From: Demequina litoralis
GTDB taxonomy: Bacteria; Actinomycetota; Actinomycetes; Actinomycetales; Demequinaceae
Assembly (NCBI RefSeq): GCF_030418455.1
Contig: NZ_JAUHPW010000002.1
Coordinates: 248,001-312,000 of the forward strand
Length of the DNA: 64,000 nt
Reading direction: 5' to 3'
How positions within the stretch are numbered: the first letter of the stretch is position 1; each line of letters begins with the position of its first letter. The position numbers and the translations under genes were made by a program. Under the pieces are notes generated by a model. That model was not told the DNA's origin. It worked only from the letters and a program-made list of their open reading frames with translations, and made no database searches. Of this stretch, positions 29,861 to 39,341 are shown piece after piece.

Positions 29861-31029
29861 CGGATGCGCCGGACGATCGGCGTGGCCGCCGTGGGGGCGT
29901 CGTCGTACGGGCGCGTGCGGACGCGGTCGCGCCCGGCGAGCTTGGCGTCGTACAGCGCATCGTCCGCGCGCTTGACGACGCGGTGGCTCGCACGGTCGGC
30001 GACCCCCTCGGAGATGCCGACCGACACCGTGACGCGATGGGTGTGGTCGCCGCACGCGACCGGGCTCTCCCCGACGATCCTTCTCATGCGCTCCATCATG
30101 ACGGCTGCATCGGCCAACGAGGTATCCGCGAGCACGACGATGAACTCCTCGCCGCCCCACCGGCCCAGCTGATCGGTGACGCGGACCTGCCCGCGCAGCC
30201 GCTCCCCCAGCGCCGCGAGCACCCGGTCGCCGCACGCGTGGCCGTAGACGTCGTTGAGCTGCTTGAAGCGGTCGAGGTCCGCGATCGCGACGGCGTAGGT
30301 GCGGCCGTCCGCGGCCGCGAGCTCCTCGAGCCGTGCCATCACGGGGCGGCGGTTCGCGAGCCCGGTGAGCGGGTCGGTGTTGGCGAGGTACTCGGCACGC
30401 TCGGCCTGGCGGCGCGCCTCCTCGCGCGCGGCGCCGGCACGATGCTGCGCCACGACCGACAGCACGAACATGAGGGTCGCGGTGCCCACCGCGTTGAGGG
30501 CGAAGTCCGTCCCCACCCGTGCCGCGTCGCCGTACGCACCGAGCCCGGGTGCCCCCAGCTGGGCGACGAGGAACGCCGCGGCGGACAGCAGGACGAACAG
30601 CCACCGCCACCCGCGCTGCCGGTCCGTGAACATGAGGAACACCAGCTGCGACGCGGTGATGAGGTAGAGGTGGTGGCCCGAGCTCCAGCCGAACATCAGC
30701 GCCATGAGCACGGTGCCGAGGGTGGAGGCGGCAAGGTACACGACCGCGCCCGCGAGCTGGCGCCCGAGCGAGATCAGCACCAGCACCACCCCGAACGTCG
30801 CGACCAGGACCCCGTTGAGCCACGGCAGCGGGCCGCCCGCCAGGTCGGGGTCGCCCATGTAGCGCACGGTGAACCCGAGCGTCGACACGATCGAGAGCAG
30901 CGCGAAGGTGTGGACGGTGCCGGCGGAGGAGCCCTGGGCGCCCGAAAGGCCGCCGGCGCGGCGCTCGAAGAAGGTCGACAGCAGCGCGGGCAGGCGGGAG
31001 GCGCGCCCCTGGCGCTCGTCCCCCTCCAT
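29857..31029 (-). CDS. Membrane-bound diguanylate cyclase (GGDEF domain)
   Basis: Makes the second messenger c-di-GMP from GTP. 390 residues from the ATG at 31029 (AGGGAG upstream). Six or seven hydrophobic segments occupy residues 25-200, followed by a short coiled coil. The GGDEF domain begins DPLTGLANRRPVMARLEELA; it has DLDRFKQLNDVYGHACGD and the active-site signature WGGEEF (GGEEF, active type). I see no RxxD inhibitory site directly upstream of GGEEF. The 10-mer at 29956 encodes Asp-Asp-Ala in KRADDALYDAK, a naturally conserved part of GGDEF domains. It is the first gene of the overlapping operon with SURF1, DUF3817 and guaA. Confidence 0.92.
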   Translation of the reverse strand: MEGDERQGRASRLPALLSTFFERRAGGLSGAQGSSAGTVHTFALLSIVSTLGFTVRYMGDPDLAGGPLPWLNGVLVATFGVVLVLISLGRQLAGAVVYLAASTLGTVLMALMFGWSSGHHLYLITASQLVFLMFTDRQRGWRWLFVLLSAAAFLVAQLGAPGLGAYGDAARVGTDFALNAVGTATLMFVLSVVAQHRAGAAREEARRQAERAEYLANTDPLTGLANRRPVMARLEELAAADGRTYAVAIADLDRFKQLNDVYGHACGDRVLAALGERLRGQVRVTDQLGRWGGEEFIVVLADTSLADAAVMMERMRRIVGESPVACGDHTHRVTVSVGISEGVADRASHRVVKRADDALYDAKLAGRDRVRTRPYDDAPTAATPIVRRIR

Positions 31030-31221
31030 CGCGGCTCCCTCCGGTCGCGCAACGGCGCGCGGGCAGGAGGGGATCGGCCTCACCCCTCAGCACGGCCGTG
31101 GGGCCAGCCTACGCATCACGGTGCCGAAACACCGCACGACGTGACGATGATCGCACCGTCGCATACCCCCGGTGGGACCTTCGACCATGTAGGTCCTACG
31201 AGTTCGTGAAACCATAGGCGC

Positions 31222-33300
31222 GTGGCACGAAGCATCTACATCGCATCGGCCGAAGGCGACACAGGCAAGTCAACCATCGCGCTCGGCATCACCAACCTCC
31301 TCGCGAAGCAGGTAGGACGGGTCGGGATCTTCCGTCCCGTCGCCCGCGTCGCCGACGGATCCGACTACGTCCTCCAGCTCCTCCTCGGGCACGAGAGCAT
31401 CGACCTGTCCTACGAGGAGGCCATCGGCGTCACCTACGAGGACGTCCATGCCGACCCCGAGAAGGCGCTGTCGACCATCGTGTCGCGCTACCACGAGGTC
31501 GAGCGCCGCTGCGACGCGGTCGTCATCGTCGGCACCGACTACACGGACGTCTCCGCCGCCGCCGAGCTCGAGTTCAACGGCCGCATCGCCGCGAACCTCG
31601 GCGCGCCGGTCGTGCTCGTCGTCCGCGGCCACGAGCGCACCCCCGCCGAGGTCCACCAGGTGGTCGAGCAGGCGCGCACCGAGCTCGTGGGCTCGCACGC
31701 CACCATCGCCGGCATCTTCATCAACCGCGCGGAGCCCGCGGACCTCGACGCGATCCGCTCGCTCCTTCCCGAGGACCTCCGCCTGGGCGTCCTCCCCGAG
31801 GACCCGCTGCTCATCGCCCCGTCGATGAACCAGCTCGTCGAGGCCGTCGAGGGCACCCTCGTGACCGGCGACCCGACGCTGCTGTCGCGCGAGACCCGCG
31901 GCATCACCGTGGGCGCGATGACCACGTCGAACCTCCTCGACCGCCTCGAGGACGGCTCCGTCATCATCGTCCCCGGCGACCGCTCCGACACCGTGCTGGC
32001 GCTGCTCGCCGCGCACGGCGCCGAGGGCTTCCCGTCGCTGTCCGGCGTCATCCTCACCGGCGGCCTCGAGCCGCGCTCGGCGGTCCGCCGCCTGCTCGAG
32101 GGCCTCAGCTCCCCGCTGCCGGTGGTGCGCACCGACCTCGACACGTTCGAGACGGCGCGCCGCTGCTCCACCACGCGCGGCCGCCTGTCGCGCGAGAGCC
32201 AGCTCAAGGTCGACACCGCGCTGGCGATGTTCGACCAGCACGTCGACGTCGACCGTCTCCAGTCGGTGCTCGACCTCGCGGGCACCGAGGTGATCACGCC
32301 GCTCATGTTCGAGTACGGGCTGCTCGATCGCGCCCGCTCGCGCAAGCAGCGCATCGTCCTGCCCGAGGGCAGCGACGACCGCATCCTGCGCGCCGCGTCG
32401 TCCCTGCTCACGCGCGACGTCGTGGAGCTCATCATCCTCGGCTCGGGCCAGTCGATCCGCGCCCGCGCCGCGGAGCTCGGGCTCGACCTCGACGGCGCGA
32501 CGATCATCGACCCGACGGACCCCGAGTACGTCGAGCGCTTCGCGCACGACTACTACGAGATGCGCAAGCACAAGGGCGCGACCCTCGAGGCCGCCCGCGA
32601 CCGCGTCCAGGACGTCAGCTACTTCGGCACGATGATGGTCCAGCTGGGGCTCGCGGACGGCATGGTGTCGGGCGCCGCCCACACCACGGCCCACACGATC
32701 CTGCCGTCGTTCCAGATCATCAAGACGGTGCCGGGCGTGTCCGTGGTGTCGTCCGTGTTCTTCATGTGCCTCGCCGACCGCGTGCTCGTGTACGGCGACT
32801 GCGCGGTCAACCCGGACCCCACCGCCGAGCAGCTCGCGGACATCGCGATCTCGTCCGCCGACACCGCCGCGCAGTTCGGCGTCGAGCCGAAGGTCGCGAT
32901 GCTGTCCTACTCGACCGGCGAGTCCGGCACGGGCTCGGACGTCGACAAGGTCCGCGAGGCCACCGCGATCGTCAAGGAGCGCCGCCCCGACCTGCTGGTC
33001 GACGGCCCCATGCAGTACGACGCCGCGGTCGAGCCGTCGGTGGCGCGCTCGAAGGCCCCGGGCTCCCCGGTGGCCGGCCAGGCGACGGTGCTGGTCTTCC
33101 CCGACCTCAACACCGGCAACAACACCTACAAGGCCGTGCAGCGCTCCGCGGGAGCGGTCGCCGTCGGCCCCGTCCTGCAGGGCCTGCGCAAGCCGGTCAA
33201 CGACCTGTCGCGCGGCGCGCTCGTGCAGGACATCGTCAACACGGTCGCGATCACCGCGATCCAGGCCCAGAACCTCGACTCCTCGGAAGGCAACGCGTGA
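31222..33300 (+). CDS. pta: Phosphate acetyltransferase, long form
   Basis: Interconverts acetyl-CoA and acetyl-phosphate. 692 residues in three parts: an N-terminal BioD-like P-loop domain (SAEGDTGKSTIALG), a central DRTGG domain (about 210-320), and the C-terminal catalytic PTA_PTB domain from about 360 (RIVLPEGSDDRILRAASSLL, then SYSTGESGTGSDVDKV and VFPDLNTGNNTYKAVQR). The start is GTG at 31222 with a weak ribosome site. The stop overlaps ackA as GTGA. The 10-mer at 32350 is one of only two read as Arg-Ile-Val; it falls in the conserved start of the catalytic domain. Confidence 0.96.
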   Translation: MARSIYIASAEGDTGKSTIALGITNLLAKQVGRVGIFRPVARVADGSDYVLQLLLGHESIDLSYEEAIGVTYEDVHADPEKALSTIVSRYHEVERRCDAVVIVGTDYTDVSAAAELEFNGRIAANLGAPVVLVVRGHERTPAEVHQVVEQARTELVGSHATIAGIFINRAEPADLDAIRSLLPEDLRLGVLPEDPLLIAPSMNQLVEAVEGTLVTGDPTLLSRETRGITVGAMTTSNLLDRLEDGSVIIVPGDRSDTVLALLAAHGAEGFPSLSGVILTGGLEPRSAVRRLLEGLSSPLPVVRTDLDTFETARRCSTTRGRLSRESQLKVDTALAMFDQHVDVDRLQSVLDLAGTEVITPLMFEYGLLDRARSRKQRIVLPEGSDDRILRAASSLLTRDVVELIILGSGQSIRARAAELGLDLDGATIIDPTDPEYVERFAHDYYEMRKHKGATLEAARDRVQDVSYFGTMMVQLGLADGMVSGAAHTTAHTILPSFQIIKTVPGVSVVSSVFFMCLADRVLVYGDCAVNPDPTAEQLADIAISSADTAAQFGVEPKVAMLSYSTGESGTGSDVDKVREATAIVKERRPDLLVDGPMQYDAAVEPSVARSKAPGSPVAGQATVLVFPDLNTGNNTYKAVQRSAGAVAVGPVLQGLRKPVNDLSRGALVQDIVNTVAITAIQAQNLDSSEGNA

Positions 33301-34433
33301 GCGTCAACTACACGGGCATCGCCCTCGTCCTCAACTGCGGCTCCAGCTCGATCAAGTACCAGGTGGTCGACACCACCCTCGACGCGCCGCTCGCGTCGGG
33401 CCTGGTCGAGCGCGTGACCGACCACAACGAGGGCGTCCGCGCCGTCATCGAGTCCCTGTCCCAGCCCGACTCGGGCGTGGACCTGTCGCAGCTCACCGTC
33501 GTCGGCCACCGCGTGGTCCAGGGCGGCTCCGAGTTCTCCGCGCCGACCATCATCGACGACGAGGTGCAGGACGGCATCGCGAAGCTCTCGGTCCTCGCGC
33601 CGCTGCACAACCCCGGCCACGTCGCCGGCATCGCGGCCGCCCGTGCGGCGTTCCCGAGCATCCCCCACGTCGCCGTCTTCGACACCGCGTTCCACCAGAC
33701 GCTGTCCGAGGCCGCGTACTCCTACGCGATCGACCAGCGTCTCGCGCACGAGCACGGCATCCGCCGCTACGGCTTCCACGGCACCTCGCACGGCTACGTG
33801 TCGCGCGAGTGCGCGGAGCTCATGGGCCGCGACATCAAGGACCTGCGCATCATCACGCTGCACCTGGGCAACGGCGCGTCCGCGGACGCCATCAAGGGCG
33901 GCCACGCGATCGACACGTCGATGGGCCTCACCCCGCTCGACGGCCTCGTGATGGGCTCGCGCACCGGCGCGATCGACCCGGCCGTCGTGTTCCACCTCCA
34001 CCGCGCGGCGGGCATGGACATCGACGAGATCGACGACCTGTTCAACAAGCGCTCGGGCATGCTCGGCCTCACCGGCTACTCGGACATGCGCGACGTCCAC
34101 ACCGCGATCGAGCAGGGCAGCCACGAGGCCAAGGTCGCGCTCGACATCTACACGCGGCGCATCAAGGGCTACGTGGGCCAGTACATGGCGCAGCTCGGCG
34201 GCCTCGACGCGATCGTCTTCACCGCCGGCGTCGGCGAGAACGACGACATCGTGCGCCTCGACTCGCTGCGCGGCCTCGAGGAGCTCGGCATCGAGATCTC
34301 GGAGGAGCGCAACGCGGGCCGCAAGAAGCAGCCGACGCTCGTCTCCACCGACGAGTCGAAGGTCCAGATCTGGGTCATCCCGACCAACGAGGAGCGCGAG
34401 ATCGCGCTCCAGTCGATCGCCGCGGTGTCCTAG
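33297..34433 (+). CDS. ackA: Acetate kinase
   Basis: Converts acetyl-phosphate plus ADP to acetate plus ATP. 378 residues. Family signatures: VLNCGSSSIKYQ at the N-terminus, RYGFHGTSHGYVS, TLHLGNGASADAI and DTSMGLTPLDGLVMGSRTGA in the middle, and VFTAGVGENDDIVR near the C-terminus. GTG at 33297 overlaps the pta stop, preceded by GGAAGG. With pta it forms a two-gene operon; the acetyl-phosphate made by the xfp product downstream feeds directly into this enzyme. Confidence 0.96.
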   Translation: MSVNYTGIALVLNCGSSSIKYQVVDTTLDAPLASGLVERVTDHNEGVRAVIESLSQPDSGVDLSQLTVVGHRVVQGGSEFSAPTIIDDEVQDGIAKLSVLAPLHNPGHVAGIAAARAAFPSIPHVAVFDTAFHQTLSEAAYSYAIDQRLAHEHGIRRYGFHGTSHGYVSRECAELMGRDIKDLRIITLHLGNGASADAIKGGHAIDTSMGLTPLDGLVMGSRTGAIDPAVVFHLHRAAGMDIDEIDDLFNKRSGMLGLTGYSDMRDVHTAIEQGSHEAKVALDIYTRRIKGYVGQYMAQLGGLDAIVFTAGVGENDDIVRLDSLRGLEELGIEISEERNAGRKKQPTLVSTDESKVQIWVIPTNEEREIALQSIAAVS

Positions 34434-34452
34434 CCGCCGCATCGTCCGCTCG

Positions 34453-34485
34453 CGAGGGCCGGTCTCCGTCGGAGGCCGGCCCTCG
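34453..34485 (+). terminator. pta-ackA terminator
   Basis: A 15-bp stem (34453-34467 with 34471-34485) around GTC, with one G-T pair, starting 20 bases after the ackA stop. A dispersed 10-mer lies between stop and hairpin (34438-34447). Confidence 0.85.
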
Positions 34486-34643
34486 CCGCGTCCGCCCCGC
34501 GGCCCCCTCCACGCAGCCGAGGCGCTCCCCCACCACGGTCCGGGCGTGTCGTCGGCGGGTCGCCGCCGGCGCCCTCGAGATCCGTATCCCGCGCGCACCG
34601 GCGTGTGGAGAGATCCACGGCAATCGGGACCTTCGCCGCGCCA

Positions 34644-34657
34644 TGTGAACGTTCACC
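34644..34657. promoter_or_regulatory. LacI-type palindrome upstream of xfp
   Basis: GTGAACGTTCAC at 34645-34656 is a perfect 12-bp palindrome with a central CG, 38 bases before the xfp start. Centre and size fit operators of LacI-family regulators. The spacing does not fit Rex (wider spacer) or CRP/GlxR sites (six-base spacer). The regulator is not in this window. Confidence 0.6.
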
Positions 34658-34694
34658 ATGGAATGCTGGCCAGGTACCCGAGATGGAGGCAATG

Positions 34695-37151
34695 ATGGCA
34701 CCGACGCCCTGGTCCCCCCGCACTGCGGATTCCGTCACCGATGCCGAGGTCGAGGCCATCGACCTCTGGTGGCGGACTGCCAACTACATGTCCGTTGGCC
34801 AGATCTACCTGCTCGACAACCCGCTCCTGCGCGAGCCGCTCCACCGCGACCACGTGAAGAAGCGCCTCGTGGGCCACTGGGGCACGACGCCGGGCCTCAA
34901 CTTCATCTACACGCACCTCAACCGCATGATCACGTCGCGCCGACAGCCGACGATGTACATCATCGGTCCCGGCCACGGCGGCCCCGGCCTGGTCGCGGCG
35001 AGCTACCTCGAGGGCACCTACAACGAGACCTACCCCGAGATCTCCCAGGACGAGCGCGGCCTCCAGCGCCTCTTCAAGCAGTTCTCGTTCCCCGGCGGCA
35101 TCCCGTCGCACGTCGCGCCGGAGACGCCGGGCTCGATCCACGAGGGCGGCGAGCTCGGGTACGCGCTGAGCCACGCGTACGGCGCGGCCTTCGACAACCC
35201 GGACCTGCTGGTCGCGGCGGTCGTCGGCGACGGCGAGGCCGAGACGGGCCCGCTCGCCACCAGCTGGCACTCGAACAAGTTCATCAACCCCGCCACCGAC
35301 GGCGTGGTCCTCCCGATCCTGCACCTCAACGGCTACAAGATCGCGAACCCGACCGTCCTCGCGCGCATCGGCGACGAGGAGCTCGAGGCCCTCATGGTGG
35401 GCTACGGCCACAAGCCGCACTTCTTCACCGCCGGCTTCGACGACGAGTCGCCCGCCGACTTCCACCGCCGCTACGCGGAGCTCATGGACGAGGTCATGGA
35501 CGAGATCGCGGCGATCAAGGCCGAGGCGAAGGTCAACCCGCAGATGGACCGTCCGCGCTGGCCCATGATCGTGCTGCGCACCCCCAAGGGCTGGACCTGC
35601 CCGCCGTCGATCGACGGCAAGCGCACCGAGGGCTCGTGGCGCGCGCACCAGGTGCCGCTGTCGAACGCCCGCGACACCGACGACCACCTCCACACGCTCG
35701 AGTCGTGGCTGCAGTCGTACGGCCCGGACGACCTCTTCGACGCCGACGGCGTGGTCAAGCCGGAGGTGCTCGCGACCGTCCCGGAGGGCGAGCTGCGCAT
35801 GTCGGCCCGCCCGGAGGCCAACGGCGGCCTGCTGATGAAGGACCTCGTCATGCCGGACTACCGCGACTTCGCGGTGGACGTGCCCGCGCCCGGCGCGGAG
35901 ATCGGCGAGGCGACCCGCACCTTGGGCTCCTTCCTCAAGGAGGTCATGCGCAACAACCCCGACAACTTCCGCGTCTTCGCTCCCGACGAGCTCGCGTCGA
36001 ACCGCATCCAGGCGGTCCTCGACGTCACGCAGAAGGTGTGGAACGCGGAGATCGACCCCGACGACGGCCCCATGGGCCACGACGGCCGCGTGGTGGAGAT
36101 GCTCTCGGAGCACCAGTGCCAGGGCTGGCTCGAGGCCTACAACCTCACCGGCCGCCACGGCCTGTTCACCAGCTACGAGGCCTTCATCCACATCGTCGAC
36201 TCGATGTTCAACCAGCACGCCAAGTGGCTGAAGGTCGCGCACGAGCTGCCGTGGCGCCGCCCCATCCCGTCGCTCAACTACCTGCTGTCGAGCCACGTGT
36301 GGCGCCAGGACCACAACGGCTTCTCGCACCAGGACCCGGGCTTCATCGACCACGTGGTGAACAAGAAGGCCGAGGTGGTGCGCGTGTACCTCCCGGCCGA
36401 CGCCAACACCCTGCTCGCCACGTACGACCACTGCCTGCGCAGCCGCGACCGCGTCAACGTGGTCGTCGCCGGCAAGCAGCCGCAGGCCCAGTGGCTCACC
36501 ATCGAGGAGGCGGAGAACCACTTCGCCCGCGGCGCCGGCATCTGGGACTTCGCGTCCAACGTGCCGCTCGGCGAGGAGCCCGACGTGGTGATGTGCGGCA
36601 TCGGCGACGTGCCGACGATGGAGGTGCTCGCGGCGATCGACATCATCCGCCAGGAGCTGCCCGACCTCAAGGTCCGCATGGTGAACGTGGTCGACCTCAT
36701 GCGTCTCCAGCCGGAGAAGGAGCACCCGCACGGCATGTCGGACCGCGAGTTCGACCAGCTGTTCACGTCGGACAAGCCGATCATCATGAACTACCACGGC
36801 TACCCGTGGCTCATCCACCGCCTCACGTACCGCCGCAACGGCCACGCGAACCTGCACGTGCGCGGCTTCAAGGAGGAGGGCACCACCACCTCGCCGTTCG
36901 ACATGGCGATGGTCAACGACATCGACCGCTACCACCTGGTCATGGACGTCATCGACCGCGTGCCTTCGCTCGGCGGCCGTGCCGCGTCCCTGCGCCAGAA
37001 GCTGCAGGACAAGCGCTTCGAGGCGCAGCGCTACGCCTACGAGACCGGCGCGGACCTCCCCGAGGTCGCCGAGTGGGTGTGGTCGGGCGCCGGCACCGAG
37101 GTGCAGGCCAAGCTCTCGGGCGCGCTCGCGACCGACGGCGACAACGAGTAG
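34695..37151 (+). CDS. xfp: Phosphoketolase (xylulose-5-P/fructose-6-P)
   Basis: TPP enzyme that splits xylulose-5-phosphate or fructose-6-phosphate into acetyl-phosphate and a smaller sugar phosphate. 818 residues, full length. Diagnostic segments: [16 protein letters not shown] near the N-terminus, [34 protein letters not shown], the TPP-binding [45 protein letters not shown], and [16 protein letters not shown]. The ATG at 34695 has GGAGG five bases upstream; ATG at 34692 is possible. It lies next to pta-ackA but behind a terminator and its own palindromic operator, so it is a separate unit in the same acetyl-phosphate pathway. Confidence 0.96.
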   Translation: MAPTPWSPRTADSVTDAEVEAIDLWWRTANYMSVGQIYLLDNPLLREPLHRDHVKKRLVGHWGTTPGLNFIYTHLNRMITSRRQPTMYIIGPGHGGPGLVAASYLEGTYNETYPEISQDERGLQRLFKQFSFPGGIPSHVAPETPGSIHEGGELGYALSHAYGAAFDNPDLLVAAVVGDGEAETGPLATSWHSNKFINPATDGVVLPILHLNGYKIANPTVLARIGDEELEALMVGYGHKPHFFTAGFDDESPADFHRRYAELMDEVMDEIAAIKAEAKVNPQMDRPRWPMIVLRTPKGWTCPPSIDGKRTEGSWRAHQVPLSNARDTDDHLHTLESWLQSYGPDDLFDADGVVKPEVLATVPEGELRMSARPEANGGLLMKDLVMPDYRDFAVDVPAPGAEIGEATRTLGSFLKEVMRNNPDNFRVFAPDELASNRIQAVLDVTQKVWNAEIDPDDGPMGHDGRVVEMLSEHQCQGWLEAYNLTGRHGLFTSYEAFIHIVDSMFNQHAKWLKVAHELPWRRPIPSLNYLLSSHVWRQDHNGFSHQDPGFIDHVVNKKAEVVRVYLPADANTLLATYDHCLRSRDRVNVVVAGKQPQAQWLTIEEAENHFARGAGIWDFASNVPLGEEPDVVMCGIGDVPTMEVLAAIDIIRQELPDLKVRMVNVVDLMRLQPEKEHPHGMSDREFDQLFTSDKPIIMNYHGYPWLIHRLTYRRNGHANLHVRGFKEEGTTTSPFDMAMVNDIDRYHLVMDVIDRVPSLGGRAASLRQKLQDKRFEAQRYAYETGADLPEVAEWVWSGAGTEVQAKLSGALATDGDNE

Positions 37152-37173
37152 GGACTCCTCTCCCTCTCCTTCC

Positions 37174-37213
37174 GGGGGACGATGCGCGGGGCCACCCCCG
37201 CGCATCGTCCCCC
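37174..37213 (+). terminator. xfp terminator, perfect 18-bp stem of two opposed 10-mers
   Basis: Arms 37174-37191 and 37196-37213 pair perfectly around CCAC. Each contains the dispersed 10-mer (37177-37186 and 37201-37210). It begins 23 bases after the xfp stop. This is the clearest case of the repeat acting as a terminator. Confidence 0.92.
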
Positions 37214-37380
37214 TTCCTCATCCCCCGACGTCCGCCCGGGAACGCGCCCCCACCAGGGACGACGCACCTCCCGGCCAGGTCGTCGCGACGCGCCGATGCG
37301 GTTCTCACGGTTTCGGCGTCCGGTGTCGCAGCGAGGCGCTACTCTCGCGCTACCACTACTCGACCTGGGGGGTCACTTCT

Positions 37381-39195
37381 GTGAGAACAAGCCTCGGTGC
37401 GCGCGCGCTGGCAGTCGCCGCCACCTCCGCACTGACCATCGGCAGCCTGGCCACGGCTGCATCCGCGGCGGACGACGCCACCCTGACGCTCAGCGAGGCC
37501 GGCGTCCTCACGCTTCCCGCCGGGGACGGCGTGCGCGACGAGACCACCGTGACGGTCACGTCCGACATCGCGACGACGCTCACCGTGTACGTCGACGAGA
37601 CCGGCGCCGGCCCGCGAGTCCTCACGTACGACCCGATCGAGATCGTCGACCCGGCCGTGCCGGCGACCATCACGGTGCCGGTGGACGAGTTCGCCGCGGG
37701 CCACTACGAGATCTTCGTCGCGCCGGCCGCCGGCAACCCCGCGATCGCGCTCCTCACCGTCGGCTCCGGCGAGCCGACGGACGTCTCCGTGAGCCTGTCG
37801 GCCTCGACCATCTTCACCTGGTCCGGCGCATCGCCGCGCAACACGACCGCGACCGTCGGCGCGACCGACGAGACCGGCCTCGCGGTCCCGTTCACGGGCG
37901 CCCTCACGTCGACCGTCGGCGGGGTGACCTCCACCGCACCGATCGCCTCGACCACCGGCGCCGCCGCGACCAAGAAGGTCTACGCAGCGAACCTCGGCGC
38001 GGGCACGGGCAGCGTGACGGCCACGGTCAGCGGCCCGGCCGACGTCGCCTCCTCCGCAACCGCACCGCTGACCGTCGCGAGGACCGCGGTCACGAGCCTG
38101 TCGTTGGCGAGGAGCCTCGCCGCCGTCTACCCGCTCAAGGACGACTACCGCGACAAGGTCGCGTTCACGGTCACCCCCGCGACCACCAGGGACACCGCGT
38201 TCGCGGCGACGGGTTCCGTCAAGGTCGTCAGGGACGGCAAGACCGTGAAGTCGTGGACCCTCAGGACGTCCAAGAAGCGCACCCTGACGTGGGACGGCCG
38301 CGTCGGCGGCAAGGTCGTGCCCGGCACCTACACGGTCACGGCCTCCCTCAAGGGGCCGGAGGGACGCAAGCGGACCGCGTCGACCACGGTCAAGGTCGCG
38401 GCCTCGGCCGTCAAGCGCGTCATCGTCAAGAAGACCGTCGGGACGGTCTACCCCGCGAAGGACTCGTACCGCGACACCGTCGCCTTCACCGTCACCCCGC
38501 GCACCACGACGGGGACCACGCTGCCCGCGCAGGGCACCGTCAAGGTCGTCAAGGACGGCAAGACCGTGAAGTCGTGGACCCTCACGACGTCCAAGAAGCG
38601 CACCCTGACGTGGGACGGCCGCGTCGGCGGCGCCATCGTCCCCGGCACCTACACCGTCGCGGTCGCGCTCAAGGGCCCCGAGGGCAGCACCAAGAAGACC
38701 TCGACCACCGTCAACGTCAGCAAGAAGAAGCTCGTCACCGCGACCAAGAGGCTCACCTACAGGGCCTCGACCATCATGGACAGCTACATCACGCTCGACG
38801 AGTACGAGATCGGCGCGTGCTACGAGCACTACTTCACCGACGGCGACGTGGTGTGCGACGCCTACGACGCGTACTACGGCGACTCGATCGCGCTGTACGA
38901 CTTCGGCACGATGCCGGTGCCCAGCGAGGTCGTCTCCGCCCAGCAGTTCGGCGGCGCGAGCGTCAAGCTCACCACCGCGTGGTCCTGGGTCAGCGGCGAC
39001 GTCCTGTGGGGCTACGACAAGGTCGAGGGCGGCGGCGCCCAGCTCGGCTGGGCGTACGAGGGCCGGCAGACGCTGGGAGCGCTCAAGCTGCCGTCCGGCA
39101 CCCGCACGGTCCACGTGACGTTCGCGCTCGGCGAGTACGCGACGTCCGCGGCGGACACCATCACGGCGACCTACACCTACAAGAAGCTCGCGTAG
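37381..39195 (+). CDS. Secreted protein with two FlgD-like Ig repeats
   Basis: 604 residues from GTG at 37381. The signal peptide has a positive start, an Ala-rich core and a cleavage-like TAASAADDA at about 26-34. A beta-rich region rich in Thr, Val and Ala follows (to about 240). Then come two tandem repeats of about 107 residues sharing KTVKSWTL, TSKKRTLTWDGRVGG and VPGTYTV; the WDG and GxY pattern resembles the FlgD Ig-like fold. The last 150 residues are a different domain rich in Tyr, Asp and Glu with two cysteines. It is probably an extracellular or wall-associated protein. No enzyme motif is visible and no sortase motif is evident. Confidence 0.75.
   Translation: MRTSLGARALAVAATSALTIGSLATAASAADDATLTLSEAGVLTLPAGDGVRDETTVTVTSDIATTLTVYVDETGAGPRVLTYDPIEIVDPAVPATITVPVDEFAAGHYEIFVAPAAGNPAIALLTVGSGEPTDVSVSLSASTIFTWSGASPRNTTATVGATDETGLAVPFTGALTSTVGGVTSTAPIASTTGAAATKKVYAANLGAGTGSVTATVSGPADVASSATAPLTVARTAVTSLSLARSLAAVYPLKDDYRDKVAFTVTPATTRDTAFAATGSVKVVRDGKTVKSWTLRTSKKRTLTWDGRVGGKVVPGTYTVTASLKGPEGRKRTASTTVKVAASAVKRVIVKKTVGTVYPAKDSYRDTVAFTVTPRTTTGTTLPAQGTVKVVKDGKTVKSWTLTTSKKRTLTWDGRVGGAIVPGTYTVAVALKGPEGSTKKTSTTVNVSKKKLVTATKRLTYRASTIMDSYITLDEYEIGACYEHYFTDGDVVCDAYDAYYGDSIALYDFGTMPVPSEVVSAQQFGGASVKLTTAWSWVSGDVLWGYDKVEGGGAQLGWAYEGRQTLGALKLPSGTRTVHVTFALGEYATSAADTITATYTYKKLA
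38218..38631 (+). repeat. Near-identical internal DNA repeat in the secreted protein gene
   Basis: About 93 bases at 38218-38310 recur at 38539-38631 (offset 321 bases, 107 codons) with roughly two differences, while the sequence on either side is much less alike. The local identity at DNA level, including third positions, points to recent duplication or gene conversion between the two Ig-like modules. Confidence 0.8.
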
Positions 39196-39218
39196 CGGCA
39201 CGTCTCCATCCGCATCGA

Positions 39219-39256
39219 GGGGTCGATGCGCCGGGTCCGCCCGGCGCATCGGCCCC
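39219..39256 (+). terminator. Terminator of the secreted protein gene, with decayed 10-mers
   Basis: A 17-bp stem (39219-39235 with 39240-39256) around TCCG, with one G-T pair. Each arm has a 9/10 copy of the dispersed 10-mer (GGTCGATGCG and CGCATCGGCC). The two changes fall at the same stem position, so pairing is kept as a wobble. Confidence 0.85.
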
Positions 39257-39280
39257 TTCGCCGTGCATGCCCCCTGCCAC

Positions 39281-39329
39281 GGACGATGCGCGGGTGACCT
39301 CCGTCCCGGCGCGCGCCCGCGCATCGTCC
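39281..39329. repeat. Opposed 10-mer pair upstream of the oxidoreductase gene
   Basis: GGACGATGCGCGGG (39281-39294) and CCCGCGCATCGTCC (39316-39329) form a 14-bp perfect inverted repeat with a 21-base loop. It sits between the previous terminator and the start at 39342, where it overlaps the likely promoter. A second terminator for the upstream gene or a promoter-overlapping element are both possible. Confidence 0.8.
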
Positions 39330-39341
39330 TAGGTTGGGAGC

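Noticed and set aside
34644..34657. Rex or CRP/GlxR operator upstream of xfp
   Set aside because: Half-sites GTGAA/TTCAC are separated by two bases; Rex sites have a wider spacer and CRP-type sites have six bases between TGTGA and TCACA.
34653..37205. An 850-codon minus-strand frame over xfp
   Set aside because: Antisense shadow of a full-length, unmistakable phosphoketolase.
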